64,000 nucleotides of DNA from Methanoculleus marisnigri JR1 (GTDB lineage Archaea; Halobacteriota; Methanomicrobia; Methanomicrobiales; Methanoculleaceae). The DNA lies in the NCBI RefSeq assembly GCF_000015825.1, contig NC_009051.1, forward strand, positions 1,978,695-2,042,694, written 5' to 3'. The translations under genes were made by a program, and so were the position numbers. Below the pieces are notes generated by a model. The model made no database searches. It was not told where the DNA came from and saw only the letters and a program-made list of their open reading frames with translations. Below are positions 25,689 through 32,856 of the stretch, piece by piece (the first letter of the stretch is position 1; every line of letters begins with the position of its first letter).

Positions 25689-26649
25689 ACTCCGCCTTCT
25701 CCGCCAGGCGGCGGTAGTGGCGATTCCTCTTTATAAGCCAGAAGAGGAGCCGGTCGAGGAGGGTGAACGTAAACGTTCCCCCCGCCGCGTGGGGATGGCC
25801 GCCGCCGGAGAACTCCCGGGCGATGAGGTGGCTGACGGGGGAGACGGAACGGATGGATATCCGGCCGCTTGAAGAGACGATCACCTCGATCTCGGTGCCG
25901 AGTTCTTCGCGGATGGCGTGAGCGGTCTCGCTCGGGTAGCCGTAGAGGGGAGCGAACGCGATCCGGTAGCGGCCGTCCTCGATGATGGTGGTGTGCCGGA
26001 TGCTCTTTTTGATGTCCCGCTCCATCTCCCGGACGATCTCGCTGTACTCGCTCTCGATCCTCGCGTCGACGATCGTTCCCCGGACAAAGTTGTCGCGGAC
26101 GTACTCCCGCCAGCCCTTCCGCATCGCCACCTGGCCGAGCATCTTCGACCGGGGGTCCTGGTGCTTCCAGAGGTCGTAGTCGCAGACGACCCGCGCGATC
26201 TCTTCGGCCACCGGGTCGCCGGGGGCGAGGTCGCGGGCGACGATCCCGGTCGCGCAGGTGGAAACGTCGACGTGGAGGAGACTTGTCTTCGCATCAACGG
26301 CGCGGATCTCCTCGTCCTTCCAGCGATGGTGGTCGCGCCACTCGATTCGCCACCCGTTGGAGCGCGCCTTCGCCAGCCGCTGCTCGACACCCTGCTGGTA
26401 GCCGAGATCCGATATGCTGAGGAGGTCCCCCCGTCCCGGAGAGCCGGCAACAGCGTCGAAGAGGGAGAGGAATTTGCCGACCGAAGACCAGACGGTGAAG
26501 ACCTTCCCGTAAGTCCTCCGGTGAATGGCGTCGCTCCCGACGGCGTCGAGGTCGTTGTGCGTGAGGTGCACGACGTTCTCCGTCCTCCCGGAGAGCGCCT
26601 GCATGAGGTTTCCGCCCGGGGCATCCGGCTTTGGATCGCTTCCGCCCAT
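25675..26649 (-). CDS. DHH/DHHA1 family phosphoesterase
   Basis: A 324-residue protein with the two-domain DHH layout. The N-terminal half has THNDLDAVGSD (the metal-binding DxD-like region) and RDHH near residue 106, which gives the family its name; the C-terminal DHHA1 domain has GGGHPHAAGG near 285, contacting nucleic acid or nucleotide phosphate. Members include oligoribonucleases (NrnA), c-di-AMP phosphodiesterases and RecJ-like nucleases. No membrane, GGDEF or RecJ-specific OB domain is visible, so a cytoplasmic nano-RNase or cyclic-dinucleotide phosphodiesterase is likely, without certainty which. Overlaps the convergent gene by 14 nt. Confidence 0.85.
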   Translation of the reverse strand: MGGSDPKPDAPGGNLMQALSGRTENVVHLTHNDLDAVGSDAIHRRTYGKVFTVWSSVGKFLSLFDAVAGSPGRGDLLSISDLGYQQGVEQRLAKARSNGWRIEWRDHHRWKDEEIRAVDAKTSLLHVDVSTCATGIVARDLAPGDPVAEEIARVVCDYDLWKHQDPRSKMLGQVAMRKGWREYVRDNFVRGTIVDARIESEYSEIVREMERDIKKSIRHTTIIEDGRYRIAFAPLYGYPSETAHAIREELGTEIEVIVSSSGRISIRSVSPVSHLIAREFSGGGHPHAAGGTFTFTLLDRLLFWLIKRNRHYRRLAEKAESIEE

Positions 26650-26728
26650 TGTTCTTTATATCGGCGTACGACGTGATAAAAAGGCGGTTATGGGCCCGCT
26701 CCCGCCCCGCCGTCCCGGGGCAACACAG

Positions 26729-26738
26729 TATTTATTAG
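26729..26738 (+). promoter_or_regulatory. TATA box of tRNA-Phe
   Basis: GTATTTATTA centred about 34 nt upstream of the tRNA gene. Confidence 0.6.
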
Positions 26739-26766
26739 GAACGACCGACAACACTGTAAGGCAGAA

Positions 26767-26840
26767 GCCCCTGTAGCTCAGACTGGGAGAGCGCCAGACT
26801 GAAGATCTGGTTGTCCCCGGTTCAAATCCGGGCGGGGGCA
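26767..26840 (+). tRNA. tRNA-Phe (anticodon GAA)
   Basis: A 74-nt cloverleaf: acceptor GCCCCTG with CGGGGGC and discriminator A; anticodon stem CCAGA/TCTGG around CTGAAGA; T arm CCCGG-TTCAAAT-CCGGG. No encoded CCA. It borders the lower-GC accessory patch that starts right after it. Confidence 0.95.
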
Positions 26841-26962
26841 CTTCGAGCAACTTTTCTGATGTCTTCGCTTCTGAAAGAAATCATGAGATACAGAGCATGT
26901 GCTGAAGCCTTGCGAGATTATTCTATAGACTGCATTCCAAGGCATCGCGTACGTGAGACAGC

Positions 26963-27035
26963 ACCTTCGTGGATCAGCCGGTAGAGCATGTCCTTGGTAA
27001 GGACAAGGTCGCAGGTTCAATTCCCGCCGAAGGCT
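26963..27035 (+). pseudogene. Degenerate tRNA-Thr (anticodon GGT)
   Basis: A 73-nt sequence folds as a threonine tRNA: anticodon stem TGTCC/GGACA encloses TTGGTAA, anticodon GGT. It has mismatches in three stems: A-C at acceptor position 1, A-G in the D stem (GATC against GAGC) and A-C in the T stem (GCAGG against CCCGC). Such losses are expected in an unselected copy. A TATA-like TTCTATA lies about 37 nt upstream, so transcription is still possible. It lies 122 bp after tRNA-Phe at the edge of a lower-GC patch. Confidence 0.7.
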
Positions 27036-27083
27036 AAAAGACTAGACTTCTTATTCCTTTCTTTAAAATCAGCGATTTGACCT

Positions 27084-27218
27084 TCAAGTGGCCTCCTCAA
27101 AAATTTTAGCGGAATACGCTTTCTTGATATCTGCTGGATCTTTATCTAGATTTTCCTGCCGCTCTTCCAATTTATCTCTGTATCGATCTATATATTTGGC
27201 AATCCAGAGAATAATTGA
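27084..27218 (-). pseudogene. Possible remnant of a gene (C-terminal 44 codons)
   Basis: A minus-strand frame ends in TGA at 27084 and reads ILWIAKYIDRYRDKLEERQE, then NLDKDPADIKKAYSAKIFEEAT. The composition (charged, helical, AT-rich codons) looks like genuine protein. It has no ATG or GTG and is closed upstream by TAG, so only a 3' piece remains. No family is recognised. The frame overlaps the promoter of the next plus-strand gene, suggesting that insertion or rearrangement removed its 5' end. Confidence 0.4.
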
Positions 27219-27222
27219 CTAC

Positions 27223-27236
27223 CTTTATTTTAGGAA
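27223..27236 (+). promoter_or_regulatory. TATA box for a probably leaderless mRNA
   Basis: CCTTTATTTTA is centred about 27 nt before the ATG at 27254, the distance expected for transcription starting at or near the start codon. No Shine-Dalgarno precedes that ATG. Confidence 0.5.
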
Positions 27237-27253
27237 AATACAATCTCAGATTG

Positions 27254-28009
27254 ATGGGCTCTGATGATAGATATGCCGATGTCGTGAGAGGTATCGGCCT
27301 GGCAATTGTTGGGTTATACGTTTTTTGGGTCTTTGCCGTTCCACCTATAATGAGTTGGATCTCTGCAAACGCACTTCCTCTCATGCTGATCGGAGGCGTG
27401 TGCCTAGTCGTAATTGTTGGGGTAGGGTACTGTTGGGTGCGGGAAGATACACGCGCTGCCGAGCGCCTCGCGCGGGAGGGGGAGGAGCGGGTACGTAAAG
27501 AGCGGGAGTATGCGAACCTCCAGCGGCAGCAGGGGCTGGAGGAGTACCGGACGATAGAGGGTAAGGTTGTCTGGGTTCCACGGGAGCAATTAGAGGAGGT
27601 CGCCCAAAGGGACCGGGAGGAGGCGGAGGCGCGGAAACTGGTGAACCGGCTCGTGACCCGCATTAAAGCGTTCAGGCCGTCACGCGACTACGCAAGCGAG
27701 TGGGAGTACCATATCGAGTTGCAAGGATATCTCAAGGGGATGTTTCCCGATGCCCGGATTGAGGTGCAGACGGGCTCATCCCGGCCGGATATTGTCGTTC
27801 AGGATATTGCTATCGAGGTGAAGGGACCCACGTATTCCAAAGACCTGCAAACGATCGCCGATAAACTGGTGCGGTATTCACAGCACTATAATTCCATCAT
27901 CGTCGTCTTGTTCAAAGTGCAAGTGAACGAAAGGCGATATTTAGAGTGGGAACGGGGGATTAAGAAAACCTTCGGAGATGTTCGGGTCATCTGCATACCG
28001 GGTCGGTAA
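27254..28009 (+). CDS. Membrane-anchored PD-(D/E)XK-like nuclease-fold protein
   Basis: A 251-residue protein in three parts. Two membrane helices lie at about residues 10-60 (GLAIVGLYVFWVFAV, then LPLMLIGGVCLVVIVGVGY). A charged coiled coil spans about 65-130 (REGEERVRKEREYANLQRQQ). The C-terminal domain from about 145 shows RPDIVVQDIAIEVKG, the PD...E-x-K catalytic pattern of restriction-endonuclease-fold enzymes, followed by a helix LQTIADKLVRYSQHY. Cytoplasmic, membrane-tethered nuclease-fold proteins occur in anti-phage systems, but no partner gene is adjacent. The gene lies in a lower-GC patch after tRNA-Phe, suggesting acquisition by transfer. A TTG at 27215 is a less likely start. Confidence 0.7.
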   Translation: MGSDDRYADVVRGIGLAIVGLYVFWVFAVPPIMSWISANALPLMLIGGVCLVVIVGVGYCWVREDTRAAERLAREGEERVRKEREYANLQRQQGLEEYRTIEGKVVWVPREQLEEVAQRDREEAEARKLVNRLVTRIKAFRPSRDYASEWEYHIELQGYLKGMFPDARIEVQTGSSRPDIVVQDIAIEVKGPTYSKDLQTIADKLVRYSQHYNSIIVVLFKVQVNERRYLEWERGIKKTFGDVRVICIPGR

Positions 28010-28343
28010 CTAGCCGCGCTACAGTGCGAATGTCGGGTCCACGAGATGAACGTATATGCCGATGAGAACCACCAGTACCTAGAACCAATTTTTCTTAATA
28101 TATCTCCAGAATCGCCATGTACTGTATACAACTTCTCGATATACACTCTGCAGTCTCCACCAGATGGACACTCGTTCAGGCTCAGGTGGATAGTGGTAGG
28201 AGGAGGCGATCTTGTCTCCATCCGAGGGGTAAAACCTAGGGTCCGCCAGCTCATCATGGGGTTCCTACGTTCAGGGGGAAGGGTACCGTCGCAGCCTTTG
28301 AAGGTGCAAATACCCTATCCCCTATGCCGACAGAGTGATCCCC
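28010..28343. other. Gene-poor intergenic stretch before trpF
   Basis: I see no supported gene. A plus-strand frame from 28046 has mixed codon use and no recognisable motif. The region is AT-richer than its flanks, with AATTTTTCTTAATATATC near 28086, and probably marks the right end of the accessory patch. Confidence 0.4.
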
Positions 28344-29006
28344 ATGCGTATCAAATTCTGCGGAACTGCCAGCCTTGCGGATATGCGGTGCGCAATCGAC
28401 GCGGGCTGCGACGCCGTGGGGTTCATCATGGGCGTAACCCACCAGAGCAGCGATTTCGTGACGGCGGCAGAAGCCGCGAAGATGGTACGCCGTCTCCCGC
28501 CGTTCGTCGAACCGGTCGCGGTCACCCACCTGCAGGAGACACAGGACCTTATCGGGCTGGTGAAAGAGTCGCGCTGCACGACGCTGCAGGTCCAGAACAT
28601 CATTGAACCCACCGAACTGGACGCCGTCCGCGACGCTCTCCCGTACGTAACGATCGTGAAAGCCGTTCACGTGACGGACGCATCGGCCGTCGCGGCGGCA
28701 AAACGCTACGAACCTTACGCCGACGCACTCCTCCTCGACACCAGGACCCGTGAGAAACTCGGGGGAACGGGGATCCCTCACGACTGGAACATCAGCGCGG
28801 CAATCGTCGCAAACTCGACAATTCCCGTCATACTTGCAGGAGGGCTTACACCGGAGAACGTTCGGGAGGCGATACGGAAGGTCCGCCCCTACGGGGTCGA
28901 CGTGCATACCGGCGTCAGGAAAGACGGTGTCCGCAACCCTGAGCGGACGCTTGCTTTTGCCCGCGAAGCAAGAAACGCCCTGCCGAACTCCGGGAACGAA
29001 GAATAG
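28344..29006 (+). CDS. trpF: Phosphoribosylanthranilate isomerase-like protein
   Basis: A 220-residue TIM-barrel protein matching TrpF, which isomerises phosphoribosylanthranilate in tryptophan synthesis. It begins MRIKFCGTASLADMRCAIDA (K-x-CG with the catalytic cysteine), has an aspartate-bearing DALLLDTRTREKLGGTGIPHDW strand-loop (broken here as LLLDTRT and GGTGIPHDW), and ends with the phosphate-binding VILAGGLTPENV and GVDVHTGVRKDG. The usual glutamate/serine in G-V-D-x-x-S-G is VDVHTG here, a departure from classical TrpF that could mean altered substrate. No other trp gene is nearby. ATG 28344 is chosen; GTG 28335 is in frame. Confidence 0.82.
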   Translation: MRIKFCGTASLADMRCAIDAGCDAVGFIMGVTHQSSDFVTAAEAAKMVRRLPPFVEPVAVTHLQETQDLIGLVKESRCTTLQVQNIIEPTELDAVRDALPYVTIVKAVHVTDASAVAAAKRYEPYADALLLDTRTREKLGGTGIPHDWNISAAIVANSTIPVILAGGLTPENVREAIRKVRPYGVDVHTGVRKDGVRNPERTLAFAREARNALPNSGNEE

Positions 29007-29014
29007 ATCCCCTC

Positions 29015-29210
29015 TCAACCGCCGGCATCGAGGGCACGAAGTGCCTGAACCGGCAGCACGGCTTCGATCTTCTCGTGCGAGAGATCATCATAATGGGGAA
29101 AGAGCGGAGCCACGAACTTTTCAGCCGCGATAACATGGTTCTCCGGGCTATCCCGGCAGGCAACGTCCAGAACACCAACACCTGCCTTTTCGCTCGCCGC
29201 TACAAGAACA
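29015..29210 (-). pseudogene. Possible gene remnant antisense to the DUF5320 promoter
   Basis: A minus-strand frame reads VLVAASEKAGVGVLDVACRD, then PENHVIAAEKFVAPLF and LPVQALRALDAGG before TGA. Codon choice is like that of real genes, but no ATG, GTG or TTG occurs at its 5' end, which runs into the TATA region of the plus-strand DUF5320 gene. It may be the C-terminal fragment of a lost gene. No family recognised. Confidence 0.3.
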
Positions 29211-29239
29211 TATATATACTTGCGAACATATGAGTAATA
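29207..29239 (+). promoter_or_regulatory. Promoter with TATA box and shared 13-bp motif
   Basis: A TATATATA box ending near 29218 is followed 8 nt later by CATATGAGTAATA (29227-29239). The same 13 bp occur, in matching orientation and position relative to a TATA box, at 30258-30270 upstream of the second DUF5320 gene. Placement just downstream of the TATA box fits a repressor operator. Confidence 0.55.
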
Positions 29240-29275
29240 ATGGCGGGCGAGAGTACGCCCGCAAGGAGATGAATC

Positions 29276-29521
29276 ATGCCAGGATTTGACGGTACAGGAC
29301 CAGGAGGGCAGGGGCCGCTGACCGGCGGCGGGTTCGGCTATTGCAACCCTACCGCACGGAGACCGTGGCCGCCCGTGTGGGGCCCCGTTGGGGGTTATCG
29401 CGTTCAGTACTCGCCCTACCCGGGACAGGTCTACGGTCTCGGCCGCGGGGGGCTGCCACGCGGTGGCGGCCGCGGCCGCAGCTTCGGCGGGGGACGGGGC
29501 CGCGGACGGCGGTGCTGGTAG
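29276..29521 (+). CDS. DUF5320-type glycine/arginine-rich small protein (first)
   Basis: An 81-residue protein beginning MPGFDGTGPGGQGPLTGGG, the signature of DUF5320 proteins, followed by a proline/tyrosine-rich middle and a glycine-arginine tail (RGGGRGRSFGGGRGRGRRC). It shares the central VYGLGRGG block with the second copy at 29995-30234. AAGGAG lies 8 nt before the ATG. Proteins of this type are typically encoded beside small ferredoxins and nitrogenase-cofactor (NifX/DUF134-like) proteins, suggesting a redox or Fe-S role, but function is unproven. Only one cysteine at the C-terminus and one near residue 23 are present. Confidence 0.85.
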   Translation: MPGFDGTGPGGQGPLTGGGFGYCNPTARRPWPPVWGPVGGYRVQYSPYPGQVYGLGRGGLPRGGGRGRSFGGGRGRGRRCW

Positions 29522-29626
29522 CCACGGGCCGGCAGGGGGAATCCTGTCTGCACGCATCACCGGGATCCTCGCCATGCTAACGGCACCAAACCCCTTCTTT
29601 CCCTGCTCTTCCACTCATGCTCCAGA

Positions 29627-29704
29627 ATGCGGGCATGGATGATCCTACCCGGGTTTGACGGCAAAGGACCCTGCAGGTGTAGCAATTCGTGTAAAATTAC
29701 GTAA
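29627..29704 (+). pseudogene. Fragment of a third DUF5320-type gene (25 codons)
   Basis: A 25-codon frame includes LPGFDGKGPCRCSNSCKIT, clearly echoing the MPGFDGTGP start of the two neighbouring DUF5320 proteins but with three cysteines and an early TAA. It lies between the first DUF5320 gene and the convergent ferredoxin gene. It is either a truncated duplicate or a genuine mini-peptide; no clear Shine-Dalgarno precedes it. Confidence 0.45.
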
Positions 29705-29745
29705 AAATAGTTGTTTTCCACCGGCAGGACCCTGCCCGGCCGGCA

Positions 29746-29919
29746 CTACTCGAGACGTACAGCGCCTGTCGGACACTCGTCGACGCAGGTGCCGCAGTCA
29801 ATGCAGAGCCCGGTGTCGATCTTCGGCTTCACGTCTTCCATCCGGATTGCTCCGGCCGGACAGGCACCCACACAGGTCTCGCACCCGGTGCAGAGTTCCG
29901 GATCGATGATTGCCGCCAT
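29746..29919 (-). CDS. Dicluster (2[4Fe-4S]) ferredoxin, 57 aa
   Basis: A 57-residue ferredoxin encoded on the minus strand. It contains two complete CxxCxxCxxxCP motifs: LCTGCETCVGACPAG (residues 9-23) and LCIDCGTCVDECPTG (residues 39-53), so it should bind two [4Fe-4S] clusters and carry low-potential electrons in the cytoplasm. GGAG lies 10 nt before the ATG at 29919. It follows the second DUF5320 gene by 75 nt in the same orientation and is probably cotranscribed, linking the glycine-rich proteins to electron transfer or Fe-S metabolism (inference). Confidence 0.93.
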   Translation of the reverse strand: MAAIIDPELCTGCETCVGACPAGAIRMEDVKPKIDTGLCIDCGTCVDECPTGAVRLE

Positions 29920-29994
29920 GCTCACTGTACTCCGGCAGGCTCCGCGAGGGGCGGCCGGATGGCAATCCGGCCCGCACCAGCTCGCATCAGGCGT

Positions 29995-30234
29995 TCACCA
30001 CCGGCGCCCGCGTCCGCCGCCGAAGCCGCGGCCACGGCCGCACCCGTACGGGATTCCGCCTCGCCCAAGGCCGTAAACCGGCTGCTGCTGGGCCGGAGCC
30101 TGCTGGGTGGTCTCGTTCGTTTCTCCGGCAGGGTTGCCCTCTGCCGGCGGCTGCGGCGGCAGGACGCACCGGCCCATGCGCCGCCCGGTCATCGGCCCCA
30201 TACCCTGGGGCCCGGTACCATCAAATCCTGGCAT
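29995..30234 (-). CDS. DUF5320-type glycine-rich small protein (second)
   Basis: A 79-residue protein starting MPGFDGTGPQGMGPMTGRR, with a low-complexity glutamine/proline linker (QQAPAQQQPVYGLGRGG) and a tail GRGRGFGGGRGRRW. It is a paralogue of the plus-strand protein at 29276-29521: identical first nine residues, identical VYGLGRGG block. It leads a minus-strand pair with the dicluster ferredoxin. Its promoter contains the TATA-like TTTATATC and the 13-bp motif shared with the other DUF5320 gene. Function unknown; an association with Fe-S or cofactor assembly is inferred from the neighbour. Confidence 0.85.
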   Translation of the reverse strand: MPGFDGTGPQGMGPMTGRRMGRCVLPPQPPAEGNPAGETNETTQQAPAQQQPVYGLGRGGIPYGCGRGRGFGGGRGRRW

Positions 30235-30257
30235 TGCTGTTCACCTCTGTTGTAACA

Positions 30258-30286
30258 TATTACTCATATGCGCTAAAAGATATAAA
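30258..30286 (-). promoter_or_regulatory. Promoter of the DUF5320-ferredoxin pair with shared motif
   Basis: On the minus strand a TATA-like CTTTATATC (near 30278-30286) is followed about 9 nt later by CATATGAGTAATA (30270 down to 30258), identical to the motif at 29227-29239. Confidence 0.55.
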
Positions 30287-30451
30287 GGTATCTATCTGCG
30301 CAGGATATGCCCGATATGAACAGACCGTAAAATCTTCATGCACAACCAGAAATACCAGCCTGTACGGAACTGGCTCCTTTTGGTACATCCCATGCCAAAG
30401 CTTACCGTCGATCAGGTTCCACCCCAGATACGCAGAACGGCCGAACCCACC

Positions 30452-32854
30452 ATGTCATCCACACCTGCATCCGATGAAGTGCTCAACCCACGCGCCACCC
30501 TCGACGAACTCGAAGACGGCGTGCTCCTGCTCGACGGCGACAGGAGAGTGGTACGGGTCAACCGGATCTTTCAAAGCCTTCTATCGCTGCCGGACAACAG
30601 GGATCTCACCGGGGCGGACGCGATGGCGCTCATCCGCACCCACCTCGCACCGCTCATCGCCGATCAGGGGGCAGCCGGGCGGCTGATCGCGGCGATCCGG
30701 GAAAGGAAGATAATCTCCGGGCTGGAATGCCGGATTGCTCCCGACCGGTGGGTGGCATGCTCGGTCCGGGTCCCGGATAGCGGCGCGGTGCTCCTCCTCG
30801 TCAGCGACATCACCGCGAGGAAAAAGAGCGAGGAGAACTACCGCCGTCTCGAACAGGAGCGAAACCGCTACCGGGAACTCTTCGAACTCGCCCCCGACGG
30901 CTACTTCGTCTGCGACCCGCAGGGAACGATCCTCGACGTGAACCGGGCGGGAGCCCTCCTCCTCGCGAAAGACCGGCAAACCCTGATCGGGACGGCCGGC
31001 ACCGATCACATCGTCCCGGGGGACAGGAAGGCCTGCCGTGACCTCGTCGCCCGATTCGAAAGCGGAGCCCCGGGCCCCCTGCGGGAGATCGAGGTCCGGG
31101 TGCAGCCGGCGACCGGAGAGCCCGTCCCCGTCTCCCTCTCGGCAACCGCCATCCGGGACGACCGGAGCGGCCTTACGGAGATCCGGTGGCTCGCCCGGGA
31201 CATCACCCAGAGATTTCAGGTGGACGCGGAGCAGGAGCGGCTGCTCGCCGAGAACCAGTCGCTCGCGGCCAACCTCGCAGCAGAACGCGACATCCTCCGG
31301 ACGGTCATGGAGTACACCGACGTCCACCTCGCCTACCTCGATCCCCATTTCCGGTTCGTTCGCGTGAACACCGCCTACACAGAAGGTTCCGGGCATGCGA
31401 AGGAGGAACTTCTCGGCCGCAATCACTTCGACCTCTTCCCGAACCCGGAGAACCAGGCGATCTTTGAGCGGGTTCGGGATACCGGCGAGCCGTTCCGGAT
31501 ACACGCAAAACCGTTCGCGTACGTTGACCAGCCGGAACGTGGGACGACCTACTGGGACTGGAGTCTCGTGCCGGTGAAGGATGCGAAGGGAGGCGTCCTG
31601 GGGCTGGTCCTCTCGCTTGCCGACGTCACGGAACGGATACGAGCTGAGGAAGAGCTTCGTATCCGGAACAGGAGGCTCGCCGTCCTGAACGCGGTCATCG
31701 CCGCCTCGGCATCCGGGTTCACCCTGGACGAACTGCTCGAAAACACGCTCGATGCGGCGCTCGACAACCTCGGGTTCGATGTCGGGTCGATCTACATGCT
31801 GGAGGAGGGAGAACGGATGCAGGCGATCATCCGGTGCCACCGGGAGGTCTCCGAGTTCGCCCTGATGCATAACGGGAGGCTCAACGTCCGGCACTGGCCC
31901 TACAACCGGGTATTCGTCGCGGGGCAACCGTGGTTCGTTGAGGGGACAGAAGATGCGCCCGGCCGGGACCTGGATCTCCTCGCGGACTTCGGCGTCGCTT
32001 CCCTGGCCTTCATTCCGCTCGCCGCCGAATCCTCCGTCGTCGGGGCGTTCGTGCTCGGGAGCACCGCCGCACCGGAGATCCCGCAGGAAACCCGGCGGGT
32101 TCTCGAAGCGATCGGCCGTGAGGTCGGGAGCGGGGTTCTCCGGGGGATGCTCTACTCACGGCTCGAGGCGGCGAACCGGGAGGCGAACCTCTACCTCGAC
32201 ATCCTCACCCACGACATCAAAAACGCCGACAACATCGCAAACATCTACGCCGAACTGCTCGGCAAGACGCTCGCCGGGGAGGAGCGGGATTACCTGCAGA
32301 AACTCCGGGCCGGTATCAGAAAGAGCATCGAGATCACGGCGAACGTCGCCACGATCCGCAGGATCCGCGAGAGCCGGACGGCGTTTCGCCCGGTCGACCT
32401 CGACCGGGTGATCCGGGAGGAGATCGCGCACCACCCGGATACACGCATCGCGTATGAGGAACCACGCGTGACGGTACTCGCCGACGACCTCCTGCCCGAA
32501 CTCTTTACGAACCTCATCGCCAACGCCGCAAAACACGGCGGGCCGGATGTCAAGGTCACCATAACCGTCGAGGATGCCGGGGAAGACGGGCTTGTCCTCG
32601 TCACCGTCGCCGACACCGGCCCGGGGGTTCCGGACGAGGCAAAGCAAGCCATCTTTTCCCGGTTTGAGCAGGGGAAGGGCCGGGAGAGCGGCCAGGGCCT
32701 CGGCCTCTCGATCTGCCGGATGCTTGCTGCCCGTTACGGCGGCCGGATCTGGGTGGAAGACCGGGTGGCGGGCCGCCCGGAGGAAGGGGCAGCGTTTGTG
32801 TTCACGCTCAGGGAGGCCGGGGATAACGGCGAAGCCCCGGAAGAGGGAGGGTAA
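30452..32854 (+). CDS. Multi-PAS/GAF sensor histidine kinase
   Basis: About 800 residues, soluble. Three PAS domains are visible (about 15-110 with EDGVLLLDGDRRVVRVNRIF; 140-250 with APDGYFVCDPQGTILDVNRA; 283-395 with HLAYLDPHFRFVRVNTAY and NHFDLFPNPEN), then a GAF domain (425-565). The kinase has LDILTHDIKNADNIANIYAE near 583 (phosphoacceptor histidine) and HATPase motifs ELFTNLIANAAKHG, VADTGPGVP and GQGLGLSICRML. No membrane helices, so it senses a cytoplasmic signal, perhaps redox or ligand through PAS. No response regulator is adjacent. ATG 30452 is chosen as the first codon before the conserved region; 30392 and 30338 are alternatives. Confidence 0.9.
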   Translation: MSSTPASDEVLNPRATLDELEDGVLLLDGDRRVVRVNRIFQSLLSLPDNRDLTGADAMALIRTHLAPLIADQGAAGRLIAAIRERKIISGLECRIAPDRWVACSVRVPDSGAVLLLVSDITARKKSEENYRRLEQERNRYRELFELAPDGYFVCDPQGTILDVNRAGALLLAKDRQTLIGTAGTDHIVPGDRKACRDLVARFESGAPGPLREIEVRVQPATGEPVPVSLSATAIRDDRSGLTEIRWLARDITQRFQVDAEQERLLAENQSLAANLAAERDILRTVMEYTDVHLAYLDPHFRFVRVNTAYTEGSGHAKEELLGRNHFDLFPNPENQAIFERVRDTGEPFRIHAKPFAYVDQPERGTTYWDWSLVPVKDAKGGVLGLVLSLADVTERIRAEEELRIRNRRLAVLNAVIAASASGFTLDELLENTLDAALDNLGFDVGSIYMLEEGERMQAIIRCHREVSEFALMHNGRLNVRHWPYNRVFVAGQPWFVEGTEDAPGRDLDLLADFGVASLAFIPLAAESSVVGAFVLGSTAAPEIPQETRRVLEAIGREVGSGVLRGMLYSRLEAANREANLYLDILTHDIKNADNIANIYAELLGKTLAGEERDYLQKLRAGIRKSIEITANVATIRRIRESRTAFRPVDLDRVIREEIAHHPDTRIAYEEPRVTVLADDLLPELFTNLIANAAKHGGPDVKVTITVEDAGEDGLVLVTVADTGPGVPDEAKQAIFSRFEQGKGRESGQGLGLSICRMLAARYGGRIWVEDRVAGRPEEGAAFVFTLREAGDNGEAPEEGG

Positions 32855-32856
32855 GA

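Noticed and set aside
28046-28284. Possible small protein downstream of the PD-(D/E)XK-like gene
   Set aside because: Codon use is mixed, no ribosome site or TATA box fits, and no recognisable motif is present.
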